NCBI GenBank assembly: GCA_026260175.1 | Contig: JAKCWW010000402.1 | Coordinates: forward strand, 67,196 to 106,501 | Direction of reading: 5' to 3' | DNA: 39,306 nucleotides | Source: Reticulitermes lucifugus | Taxonomy: Eukaryota; Arthropoda; Insecta; Blattodea; Rhinotermitidae | Shown here: positions 23,901-33,296 of the stretch, piece by piece | Layout of the letters: the number at the start of each line of letters is the position of its first letter | How positions within the stretch are numbered: the stretch's first letter is position 1 | Notes under the pieces: generated by a model | Seen by the model: the letters and a program-made list of their open reading frames with translations, nothing else | Database searches by the model: none | Told to the model about the DNA's origin: nothing | Program-made: the position numbers and the translations under genes

Positions 23901-26900
23901 CAGTCTTCCACATATTCCATGTCTAGGTGGGGTGAGTTTTGTGTTACAAATCGCATACTTTTGATATATAGAGAGGTTGGGGCTATCTGATCTGTAAAGT
24001 GTTAAATTTAGGTAACAGAAACTTGATTTCATAACCTACCACAATATGTTTAGTTTTCATTCCTGTGCCTCTTACTTCTTGACCAGTATCACATTAAAAT
24101 CGTCTACATTTCATATTTTCACCCTGTCACACACATACACATTTCTTGCTCTCATATACACTCATATTTAAATTCTGGAGTTTCAGTATCACATTTTTGG
24201 ATGCAATTCTTGTTTCTACCATGTGTAATACATGCCATACTCATCTAAACATTCTTCATGCAGTCATCCCAACAAAGCAAGGTGAAGACTAAATATTACT
24301 GAGATCCTTAGTGATATAAAAATAAATTTCACCCCATAACATGCCATGAAGGCACAGAGGGGAGAATAAGTACAGCTCTACCCATTCTAAACCTCGGCAC
24401 TAGATGGGGGGAGGGGCGGTCAATGCCACACCCTGGCCGCTGTACCCCCAGGCAAGAGTCCTGGTACCCATTGTACATGAGGCTGGCTAAAGTTAAAGTA
24501 GCATCATTTATTAAGCACTGTTCCATGAAGGCATAGGGAGGAGTGGAGTTACAGCTCCATGTATTCTCAATGTTGGCACTGACGTTAAAAATGTGTGGAG
24601 CTATACGTCCCCTCCCCTACACATCCTCAGAGTGTGATGCTTATTGACAGGTAACATTAACTAAATATACACTATATGCATGAAAGACAGAACAGAAATT
24701 TGTTTATTGTACCTTCATGAAGCGCTTCACAACTGCTCTGAGCACAGTTTAACGTCTCCTGCAATTTGGCTTCAACATTTCTCAGCATTACTGCCAATTC
24801 TTTGAATTCAGTATTAACACTGTACAAGTCAGGTAAAGCAGTGCTCATGTCTTGCAAGCCATTGTTGACAATATGCTGAATTAGTGAAGCCTGTGATCTG
24901 ATCAGAGACTCAATGAATTCTGATAAGCTCAATTTCCCACGTTGGGCATTCTTCATAATTTCCTATTCAAAAGAAATGATTAGTTCATAAGCAGTAACAA
25001 TTTCGTTGTGTGGATTAGTGCATAACTACAAGTAACTAAAACTAACTGAACCAGGCAGGTTGGTGTAGTGATAATGCTTTGGTATTGAATTTGTGAGATG
25101 TCTGGTTCAAACCTCAGCCAGGACACTGGTTTACCTCAGCCCCTCTATGAAAATTCAGGGAGAGTAACTTCATTAGGCTTTGACAACTTCCTTCCAAATC
25201 CTTTCCAATTCATCATTCACCAATCCTTTACCATTTGTCACTATAATGTCTAAGCTACTGAGAGCATACAAAAATTCCTAGAGTCAAGTCCTTCCCCAGA
25301 AGCTAACAGTTCCTCAGCTAGTCAAGAAATTCCTTGCTACGAAACCTGAAAGTTCATCAGCATATTCACAATAGCCTCTTACTTGTCCCCATTCTGAGCC
25401 AAACTAAATCAAGTCCACAGGTTCCCAACACAATTTCTTAGATTCATTTCAATATTATCCTTCCATCTAAGCCCAGGTCCACCAGGTTGTCTCCTACCTT
25501 CAGATTGCAGAAAACTTTACTGTGCATTTCTTTGATCTCCCGTGTGTGGTACATGTACCAACCATCCCATTCTCCTTCAAATAATCATCCTAATATCTGG
25601 CAATGGGTACAGATTACAGAACTTGTTATGATCAGTGCATATCCTGACTTTAATATGACGAAAATTTATTTCCCAAGTGGGATGGTAAGGATTTTCCTAT
25701 TGCCTACATTGGTTCTGTAATCACACTCACTGTATTATACAGGTGGGACACAGGCTGTCTCATAGTGCACAACCTAGCAGAAAAGCATCCATTCCAGATC
25801 TGCACATACAGTAAAAGAGGGACAACTAATTCATTAGCCGCTTAACATGGAATGATGAGATGATTCAGTCATGCATGCACGCACACACATGTAACACTTA
25901 TATATATAATAATAACCATGGCTCAACAGCCCTATATGGGCTCAGGCCTCCTCTTTCCAGGGTTACTGGGTTGTGCACATTCGTGGCAGTTGGTGACTGG
26001 CCAACTGGCCGCGCTACTGTTCTATCGATCCTGATGTGACNNNNNNNNNNNNNNNNNNNNNNNNNNNNNNNNNNNNNNNNNNNNNNNNNNNNNNNNNNNN
26101 NNNNNNNNNNCGAACTCGCGAACCTTGGGTCCAGTGGCGAGCACGCTAACCACTAGTCCACCGAGGTCGACACATGTAACACTTATAATTTCAAAATCAA
26201 TGTCTCCTGGAATGTGAGTGATGTCCTGGAGTATGGGAGGCAGGTACCAACATTTTTGGACGAACCTGCTACCTCCATCTTCAGATATGTGCCTGTTAAA
26301 CATGTGCTCATAAATACATCAATAACACTTATTATGATTATTATTATTTGTTATCACCTTTATGCAGGGTATTTACAATTATGTACCTGAAACAAACCAT
26401 GTCAGTAGGGTATATAGTGTTGCAGCTATTCTGTAGTTACAATTAATGGCACATGTAATGCCATTTCCCATGTTAAATCTTTTGCACTTCTGCATTAGTA
26501 CTTTCCGAAGTATGTGTGCAGTGCCCAATATGGCTGTTTTCTGTAGTTCCTTGGCTTTGTTCTTTCCCAGTATGTGGCTCAGGTATTTTCTGAATGATTT
26601 TCAGATGGCTGTAGTTGCCCCTGTTATTATTGGTATCTCTTTTGTTTTTACATTCCATATGTGCTCTACTTTTATTGTGAGGTCTTTATATTTTAGAATC
26701 TTATCAGTTCCTTTCTTGGTCACATTCCTGTCTCCTGAAATCGCAACATCTATTACCATACATGTTCCTTCTTCATTATCCCGAATTATTTTTAGGGATG
26801 GTTCTGTCGGTTTGCACTTGTTGATTCCATAATATGGTTACCTTAACCTTCATGACTTGTTTCTACCGATTTTGGTACATGCTCATACCAGTGCTTTTTC

Positions 26901-29900
26901 TAATTTTACCCCAGTCTCCTTGCATATGTTAAAGTGTAGTTGAGCACACACTTTATCATGTCTCTTTATATACTGTTCTTTTGCCAATATTGGGCATGCT
27001 GATATAATGTGTTCTATTGTCTCGTCAAATTGTTGACACAAGTCTGCATTTCCTACCTGTTTCTGTTTGTAATATTTTTGTTGCATGATATTTTGTTTGT
27101 AATGCCAGGCCTTGTGCTGCTATTATTTCACTTTTAGTTTCTGCTTTCAGGTGACCCCTTGACAGCCACAGGAATGTGTCTTCTTCACTAATAAGCTTCC
27201 TGTCTATACTTCTAATATACTGACCATGCATTACTTTTCTTTCCCATTTTTTCTTTAAGCACTCTCCTAATCTTGCTTTTGCGTGTTGTATGTCTTCCTT
27301 TTTTGTGTCACTGTTCTCATCTGATTGGTTTAATTCTCCTCCAGCCTTTGCTGCTGCTTTAATTGTTGAGTTCATATTTGGTACATTGCTTTCGTGACTT
27401 TAAACAATATTTAAAAACTGGTCTTCTTTAAATTTTGTGTTCAATTAGCCTGCAATATTAATTATCTCTGCTTTATACGACGCTTCAATTTGCGACAGCC
27501 CTCTTCCTCCTTCTTTCCTTTTTTACACATAGCCTATCTATAACAGATTTAGGGTGATGCATTTTATGCATGGTTAGTATCTTTCTAGTTTTCCTTCAAT
27601 TTTTCTTATTTCTTCTAATCTCCAATTAATTATACCAAAACTATACCTTTATACTGGGACAGCTAATGCTCCAATTGCTGTAATTTTGTTCTTGGCATTC
27701 AATTCAGATTTCAGTATCATTCTATCTCCTGGTGTATTCCTTCTTCAATCTTTCTTTCATTTTTTGATTTTGCATACCTTCACCTTCCTCAATCCCAAGA
27801 TACTTGTAGGTTTTTCCCTATTCAAGCTGTTGCACTTCTCTGTTGATGTCAAGTATTAAGTTTTGCACATGAACTAATTTACTGTCCTTAAATATAATCT
27901 TTGTGCACTTGTCAACTCAGAATTCCATATGGATATCATCACTGAAGGTTCTAACTGTTTGCATCTGTTTTTTATTTCTTCCTGTGTTTTACCTGTCAGC
28001 TTCAAGTCGTCCATGTAAAGTAAGTGTGATATTTTTGTCTTTGTTGTGTGTTCTTCATATCCTGTGCGCAACTTGTTCAACTGTCCTGTGAGGTGGATTG
28101 AGCTAATGCAAAATAACAGTGGTGATAATGAGTCTCCTTCGAATATTTCACATTATTATTATTATTATTATTATTTCTTTGATCTCATACCATGTTTCAG
28201 AATATGGTGATTTTATTATAAGTCTGCATTTGACCATTTAAAGGGCAGAACTGATCTAAATAAAGTATCACACACCAGTTATAAGTTAATTCAGCTAATG
28301 ACATTCAGAAAAGTTACAATTATTATTGTTTACTGTGGGAACCAATTGAAAGTCTCTGGACAATATGTCAAGTTCTTAATATTAAACTCGGTGGCATAAA
28401 CGTTTACCTCTGCCCATTCAAGGGTTAAATAAATACCGTCTTTTAACACAAAATAAGTAAGAAAATTACCTTGAAATCATCAGCCATGCTGTTTAAGCTA
28501 CCGGTACAAATGTTCAAGCTACTGGGATCAAGACACAATTGAGATGCATCATTGTCTTCTGCCTGTTTGATGGTTTCAAGAAGGTTAGTCACACTACAGC
28601 CAGTCTTGTTCAAAACATGTATGACGGCTTCTAACACACGGCCTTCTGCTTCCACGACTCCAGCCCACTCTGAAATGTGAAAATATTGTCACCAGAGTCA
28701 CACGATAAAGATGCCCCAATAATAGCACAACTGAAAAGGAACTGAAATGAAACTACAATATATTTAATCTTTTCTGACAATGGCATGAGACAAAGTTTAT
28801 TAAATAAAAACCACATTTTGGAAATTGGTTCTATTTTTGTCTTCAGGTGAATAGGCTATGACAAAATTGCAACTCTGTTGGGCCCCTGAGTACAGTCATT
28901 CTCATACCCTGGATGTCCATAGTATGAGAAAGTTTACAGCAGAACACTGAAACTGCTGTCAGCTTCAGTCATTTGTGATTAAATCCTCCAAATACAATTG
29001 GCAACATATACCTAAAAAAAAGGGATACATGTAATCAACAAACCCATAACTTAAAATTGTAAACACAACAATTATAACTGTGCACTGATATCTTCCGCTG
29101 ATAACAGCTAAAAAAACCCCCCTAAAATGACTTTTCCATACCTCCAGTAGGAACACAGCCAGCATTTTCATATGACACAATATTGGGTTTTCGTGGCATT
29201 CAAAGTCAAAAGGAAAGAAACATACCAGCAATAACATTGGTGTCATCAAAACTGCTGCAAAGCTTCTCCCTCATTTCTGCAGAAACAAGCGAATCTTTTA
29301 CCAATTCCTTAAGTAGGTTCCCATACTTTGTTATTGCCTCTGCCAATTCACTTAGCTGTATATGGCACTGCCTATAAAATTAAACACAAGAATATTCAAT
29401 CATGCCTCAAGAGATGGTTTATGTAAGTTGAAACACACTTTATGAAATGTAAAACACAGCAGACATGTTCTGATTATAATATCTTATGACATGCAGTCTG
29501 GTAAATGGGTGTGATATTTCAGTGTAACATGTTCCCAGCATTACAATTTGTAACGACACACTTTACTTCACCTCAGTAAGAGAGAAAAGCCAAACTGTTG
29601 CATTTCGTAATCAGGGTAATGATAAATTAAACAAGGCTATAAGAATGCAAGATCTGACGTTCTCACGGCAGTGTTGATAAAAGATTTAAGTTTCCTGAGA
29701 TAGTTAAGCAGTCCACTTGGACTGCCTAGGCCTGAAGACGGACACAGAATTCTCCCCCAAAATGTCTGTAATTATTTACCAGCTGACACAGCTTAACATC
29801 CCATGAGACTTGAATCTTCATTGACTCTGCTCTGATACCCTCAAATCTCACATCATGTGAAACTTTATATACACATAAAAAATTAAATATACTGCATATG

Positions 29901-32387
29901 TGGAAGACCCACACATTATTTGATATATATTGCAAAGTCATGCTATAATAAAGCACTACATTAAAAGGTACAACAAATCAAATTTCAATGTATTTTAAAA
30001 TCAATCGTAATTTTTTTGCTTTTCACATGGCAGGACAGGTATGACCAGTAAAAACCAACAATGATTGTTCAGTATCCTACAAATGAAGAAATACATACAC
30101 AGCATTAATTTGGTGCAATTATTTTGAAAACCGTTAACACTTACAAAAACAGAAAATGTGACTTCACACTGTTGGTGCACGAGGGACATAAAAAATCACA
30201 TATTTTCAGTTGTTACAATGTAACTGGTGTGGCAATATGTATGCACTGCTAAAATATTCTGTCTGAACAGCAAAATGCATGCAGATAATGACAGAGTACA
30301 GTGTTAAAGTGCTGATGGATAAAGTAATCGCCAAAAAATAAATGTATGCATGAACGCAGTACTCCCAGTCAATACTTATTTCATTTTGTTTTCATTAATT
30401 ATTTAATCATGTTTTCAATATTTCACATTATAGAATGTTGAATGCAGGATGATTACTCAATAATAAACTGAAAAGTATGTACAAGAAGTGGATATGGCAT
30501 TTGGCTGGAGATCTGGGAAATATCATGAAAAGTCTCAGCCAGAATATCTGGTCTGCAGACCAAGATCTGAAACAGGACCACCAGAATACAATGCACAGTG
30601 CTAACCGAACTTGAATAGAGTTGACACACAGCTCTTTATACCAAAGAACAGTGGCAATTAGTTTGTTAAATCAGATGTTCACCTCTCACATTCTTGAGAA
30701 AATAATGAGTCCATTTTCAGTTGATTTGAAACTGCCTTCCGTGTTGCTGATTCTGCCAATGCACAGACAAGACTGAGTTTGGCACTGACAATGGGGTCAT
30801 TCACGAATGTTCTGGGTGGCAACAATATGTCCAATGTACCTGAAAGACATCAGATTTTGCTGATGCAATGATGTTGTTGAGGCAATGGACTTAATGATGA
30901 AGTTTAGAAATGCAGTCAAGACACAAATACAGTTAGAATTTTAAGAAAAGAAAAATCAATAATTGAAAATGTTTCACACTTAGTTTACATAAAGAGTCAA
31001 ATGACAGTTTCAGTAATTTCAAGACTAGACATGGTATGACGTACAAATTTCCGAACTGCAACATTATTTTATACATATAAAACTACATGAAGATACATCT
31101 GAGAAATGCAATATCATATGACATGTACTTAACCAAAGAACTTACCATATGTCTGACAAAGACTCTTAAAAAGCACAAATTTTGTCAGCTTCCACATAAA
31201 ATATGCAAATTTATCACCACCAGGATTCATTAAAAATGATGGAACTATTTTTGGCAAATTGGCTTCTGGATAGTCCTAGAAAATAACCAGGTACACAAAA
31301 CTTTGAAATTAACACAAGACCAAGGACACACTTCCATCTCTTGTAATACTCAACTCTTTAGCACTGTTTGACCAAGATTTCAAACTACTGTTATTTCTGC
31401 AAGAAAAGCAAATTTGTTTAGTGAAAATTGTAACACAATCAAAACATGTATGTTTATATGTGGTGGTATATTGTCATGTGTGACATGATGAAAACCATGT
31501 TTAGTGCAGGTTGCCAACACAGATAGTGTGACACTGTGTTAAGTCAGATGTGTGTCCTGGACAGAACACAGAATGCCTACTGAAATGAGGTAAAAAAGTC
31601 TCTTGGAAAGAAGCCACTTCATAAAAAACTCAGGTAAATGACAAGTTTTGAGAACTGAAGATCTATGTAACTGTTTCAGGATTGTGTTAAACGTAGGCAT
31701 TGGTATTAGCAAGGCTGAAACTTCAGGTTCTTGTACTTGGGAATCAGATAAAACCCTGTTTCTGAAAAATAAGTCATCAATAATCATGCTTATAATCCAT
31801 ACACAAATCAGTCAACAGAACATGCAGGCAACATATGATTGCACATATAATTACATACCAAGTATACAAAATTAATGTAAATGTAAAATAGCTGTGACAT
31901 TACTTACACTATTTATTTCCATCAGAAATATCTTAACCGAAGTGCGGAACTGTGATTCACCTTTCCTATCAAGCAATGGCCATGGAATCACTTTAGCACA
32001 TTTCACAGGATCGACAGTATTTAACAGATAGAGCATAACATTCTCAAAGCCCCTTTTATTTGGAACTTTAAACATTCCCTAAAAAAAAAAAAACACCAAA
32101 CATCATACAACTGTTTCAGTATAAAGTTTTAAAAGAAATCAAATAATGGTACAACGTTGCAGATATATCATGAAAAAATCTGACTTGTCCATCTCCAATG
32201 GAAACTCAGATTTCTACAGTATACATTTTCAATCAATGACACACAACTTTTTGCAAAGAAATAAAATTACTTTTAACAGCAACAGGAAAAACAACAATAC
32301 CTCCATAAATGTATATGATGCTGGATGTAATAAATTCAGTTGTTGAAGATTACAATGAATTAACTTATGAACTGTTTCTGGATCCAT
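16561..32387 (-). CDS. HAUS6: HAUS augmin-like complex subunit 6 (Dgt6), complete, 12 coding exons
   Basis: HAUS6 is a subunit of augmin, which recruits gamma-tubulin to existing spindle microtubules for branching nucleation. Exons are 32387-32301, 32078-31908, 31275-31146, 30839-30683, 29371-29226, 28669-28470, 24962-24713, 22308-22186, 21039-20732, 19418-19344, 17753-17699 and 16760-16561. They total 1902 bases (633 aa plus stop), and all junction phases agree. The N-terminal HAUS6 domain is clear: GMFKVPNKRGFENVMLYLL aligns with human MFDKLNRDAFHIISYFLF, CAKVIPWPLLDRKGESQFR with the CWPPFDQKSDTEFR region, and SFLMNPGGDKFAYFMW with LFLSPGGPKFIHLMY. The middle (exons 4-7) looks helical and coiled-coil-like. 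Exons 8-12 are polar and low in conservation, ending SLIDIIERYRKVRNNMKLS. Fly Dgt6 is about 650 aa and human HAUS6 about 955 aa, so the length suits an insect. The coding span is 15.8 kb because introns 5, 6 and 9 carry transposon relics. The exon 10 acceptor (GTGAAG) has a poor pyrimidine tract and is the weakest junction. A spliced 5' UTR exon probably lies further upstream. Confidence 0.9.
17869..17901. repeat. (AAT)n microsatellite
   Basis: About eleven uninterrupted AAT units in HAUS6 intron 10, 115 bases upstream of exon 11 in transcript order. Confidence 0.95.
18172..19270 (+). mobile_element. Penelope-like retroelement, degenerate, with inverted 5' segment
   Basis: Plus-strand frames read VYRKTTHTDLDLHADSERHP (18.28 kb), ICDDDSLHEEIQHLKQTF (18.39 kb), ISRLLTKHNIKT (18.57 kb) and GMYCIPCKCGKVYVGQ (18.68 kb), then FQEHIRHLCHGQSEKSAVAE and AIEIQSHPRNFNREAGF. 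This is the end of a Penelope-like reverse transcriptase followed by a GIY-YIG endonuclease with its CxC. Stops and a frameshift after the GIY motif show it is inactive. Bases 18172-18290 are an inverted, roughly 85% copy of 18300-18415. A possible decayed hammerhead lies near 19147-19181 (CTGTAGA...GAAACGTT). It lies in HAUS6 intron 10. Confidence 0.85.
19575..19815 (-). repeat. tRNA-derived SINE, GCCATGGCTCAGG family
   Basis: The minus strand reads GTGGCATAACTAAGGTGGTT, then GAGGCCTGGGTTCAATCC, matching the A-box and B-box regions of the copy at 22.49 kb (AGGCCTGGGTTCGATCCC). It lies in HAUS6 intron 9. Confidence 0.65.
19914..20100. repeat. Foldback repeat with two opposed hammerhead-like cores
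   Basis: The left arm (TTCAAGTCTCCTGGGATGTA, 19922 on) and the right arm (reversed TTGAAGTCTTCTGGGATGTT, ending near 20099) are inverted copies. The right arm has CTGAAGAGGAAGG...CTCCTCTGAAAT then GTC on the plus strand (20021-20055). The left arm has the matching CTGAAGATG...GAAT then GTC on the minus strand (19998-19966). It lies in HAUS6 intron 9. Confidence 0.55.
21800..21975 (+). repeat. Headless SINE copy, TACTGACAGCATC family
   Basis: The body TCCTCAGTCCCTCCACAC...CCTTCCATAGCC and the end GAGTTACTGATAACACTTAA match the 4.9 and 25.1 kb copies. No tRNA-like head was seen. It lies in HAUS6 intron 8. Confidence 0.55.
22486..22710 (+). repeat. tRNA-derived SINE with intact-looking A and B boxes
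   Basis: GCCATGGCTCAGGCAGTTAG resembles an A box and CTGGGTTCGATCCCAGC a B box, at the usual spacing. The 3' end is AACTGACAGCATCATTACAT. This is the best preserved copy of this family here and was used to recognise those at 14.3 and 19.6 kb. It lies in HAUS6 intron 7. Confidence 0.75.
22990..23480 (+). pseudogene. Tc1/mariner-superfamily DDE transposase fossil
   Basis: Plus-strand frames read NDMLFHQDGVPPHFHSAV, then GKWINKHSPITWPPCSTD and PTPLDFFF-RYIKDH, then LVTFTPAMLTNVWTELEQRY and a CWATHSALAKYL end. QDG-PPH, WPP-S-D-TPLDF and the VW-E-E-R---C--T-GA end are hallmarks of one insect mariner-like group. Stops break it several times, and no terminal inverted repeats or TA duplications were found. 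It lies in HAUS6 intron 7. Confidence 0.8.
24330..24595 (-). repeat. Two SINE fragments in a row, GGGCCCACCC family
   Basis: CCATGAAGGCACAGAGGGGAG (24345) and CCATGAAGGCATAGGGAGGAG (24524) begin two copies of the same segment. The first runs on to GGTACCCATTGTACATGAGG, as in the copy at the window start. They end about 115 bases from HAUS6 exon 7. Confidence 0.55.
25055..25275 (+). repeat. tRNA-derived SINE, TACTGAGAGCAT variant
   Basis: A-box-like GGTTGGTGTAGTGATAATGC and B-box-like TCTGGTTCAAACCTCAGCC are 40-50 bases apart, and the body matches the 4.9 and 8.2 kb copies. It lies in HAUS6 intron 6. Confidence 0.65.
25290..25500 (-). mobile_element. Non-LTR retrotransposon 3' tail remnant
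   Basis: The minus strand reads RQPGGPGLRWKDNIEMNLRN, then a FSLAQNGDK patch and an AIVNMLMNFQV patch. This matches the GRPR-RW-DNI-MDLRE...LAQDRD-WRALVN-VMNLRVP ending common to many insect non-LTR elements. It is too short to assign to a clade. It lies in HAUS6 intron 6. Confidence 0.6.
25895..26175 (-). repeat. tRNA-headed SINE interrupted by an assembly gap
   Basis: From 26172 the minus strand reads ACCTCGGTGGACTAGTGGTT then AGCGTGCTCG (A-box-like) and AAGGTTCGCGAGTTCG (B-box-like), and stops at the Ns. Its pseudo-frame LGGLVVSVLATGPKVREF is one I recognise from cockroach-derived predicted proteins. Whether the flank at 25915-26040 belongs to the same element is unknown. Confidence 0.6.
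26041..26110. other. Assembly gap (70 Ns)
   Basis: Run of N inside a repeat in HAUS6 intron 6. Its true length is unknown. Confidence 0.98.
26190..26305 (-). repeat. Foldback-family fragment with hammerhead-like core
   Basis: The minus strand reads CTGAAGATGGAGGTAGCAGG, then TTCGTCCAAAAATGTTGG (26284-26249), followed by an end like TCCAGGAGACATTGATTTTG. The catalytic GAAA is AAAA here, so it would be dead. Confidence 0.4.
26330..28145 (-). mobile_element. 5'-truncated non-LTR retrotransposon with restriction-enzyme-like endonuclease tail
   Basis: In minus-strand order: EGDSLSPLLFCISSIHLTG (28.1 kb), HLLYMDDLKLTGKTQEE (28.0 kb, the reverse transcriptase catalytic YMDD), a MHHP patch and KEGGRGL (27.5 kb), AKARLGECLKKKWERKVMHG (27.2 kb), and the CCHC-like zone with QQFDETIEHIISACPILAKE (27.0 kb). 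Then come LWNQQVQTDRTIP, GTCMVIDVAISGDRNV (26.7 kb) and KELQKTAILGTAHILRKVL (26.5 kb). This is the R2-like arrangement annotated as type-1 element R2 pol, with endonuclease at the C-terminus. The N-terminal half is missing and several frameshifts are present. The 3' tail is AAT-rich. It lies in HAUS6 intron 6. Confidence 0.8.
28150..28175. repeat. (ATT)n microsatellite at the truncated end of the non-LTR element
   Basis: About eight ATT units directly beside the 5' break of the element. A shorter AAT/ATT run sits at its 3' end (26335-26350). Confidence 0.9.
29645..29850. repeat. Foldback repeat with hammerhead-like core
   Basis: Arms AAGATTTAAGTTTCCTGAGA (29681) and, reversed, AAGATTCAAGTCTCATGGGA (ending near 29818). 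The plus strand has CTGAAGACGGACAC then CCAAAAT and GTC (29732-29766), with the GAAA motif lost. The left-arm core appears deleted. It lies in HAUS6 intron 4, between exons 5 and 4. Confidence 0.45.
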
Positions 32388-33078
32388 AATATTTTCCAAT
32401 AACTATTTCCTTTCAATAGCTGAAAAAATTAATACAAACAACATACATTATAACAGCAATGTGGATGAACATGTTAGTAACTATGACAGTATTGAGGATA
32501 ATAATGATAATAATAATACCAGTAATAATAGTAATCATATATGCTACTTGTCACAAACTTTTGATAACCCCTTCCCAAACATGAAACGTAACTCTATATC
32601 AACTAAAGAAATCGAGAAAATTATTAAATCTCCAAAATCAAAGAATACATTTGGATATGATGAAATTTCCACCAAGGTACTAAAAATATGCTCTCCTTTT
32701 ATCAGTTCACCTCTAAACCATACATCTAACAAATTGCTATCATCAGGAATTTTCCCTGATTTTCTAAAATACCGAGTAATAAAACCATTGTTTAAAAAAT
32801 GCAATAGCAATAACATTTCTAACTAAAGACCTATATCCCTATTGACCTCATTTTCAAACGTCTTTAAGACAGTTCTGCATATTAGACTTCCTGAACATAT
32901 AAACAAGAATAACATTTTAGTTGAGGAACAATTTGGATTTAGGATAGAGTCAACAACAGAAAAGGCTACTTACAAACTTTATATTGTTCATACCGTGCAT
33001 TTTCAGCCAATCACACATCTCTTTAACCAACAAATGCACACTTTTTATTTATAATACAATACAATTTACAGTAAAACT

Positions 33079-33125
33079 AGTCCGACATGTTTCAAATCCC
33101 TATTTTGGGATCATCATCAGGGACT
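33079..33125 (-). ncRNA. Hammerhead ribozyme (left arm, minus strand)
   Basis: On the minus strand: AGTCC (stem I), CTGATGA, TGATCCC-AAAATA-GGGATTT (stem II), GAAA, CATG, TC, GGACT (stem I). Stem I pairs fully over five bases. Stem II has five Watson-Crick pairs and one G-U, with an open outermost pair. The cleavage triplet is the classical GTC. Stem III alone would be only two pairs with a two-base loop, but ACATGT is self-complementary, so a dimeric fold is possible. Confidence 0.7.
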
Positions 33126-33249
33126 CGGGTTGTGAATTACACAAATTACAAATCAACAAATAATGGAACATATTATATACATTTTAACTTTTGTACTTTT
33201 AATATGTGCCATTATGTGTTGATTTGTAATTTGTGTAATTCACAATCCG

Positions 33250-33296
33250 AGTCCCTGATGATGATCCCAAAATAGGGATTCGAAACATGTTGGACT
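33250..33296 (+). ncRNA. Hammerhead ribozyme (right arm, plus strand)
   Basis: Mirror copy: AGTCC, CTGATGA, TGATCCC-AAAATA-GGGATTC, GAAA, CATG, TT, GGACT. All conserved core positions are present. The cleavage triplet is GTT instead of GTC, still a permitted NUH. Stem I pairs fully. Confidence 0.7.

Noticed and set aside
23677..23964. 95-codon plus-strand open frame in HAUS6 intron 7
   Set aside because: Low-complexity hydrophobic translation. The opposite strand looks vaguely transposon-like, but nothing could be named with confidence.
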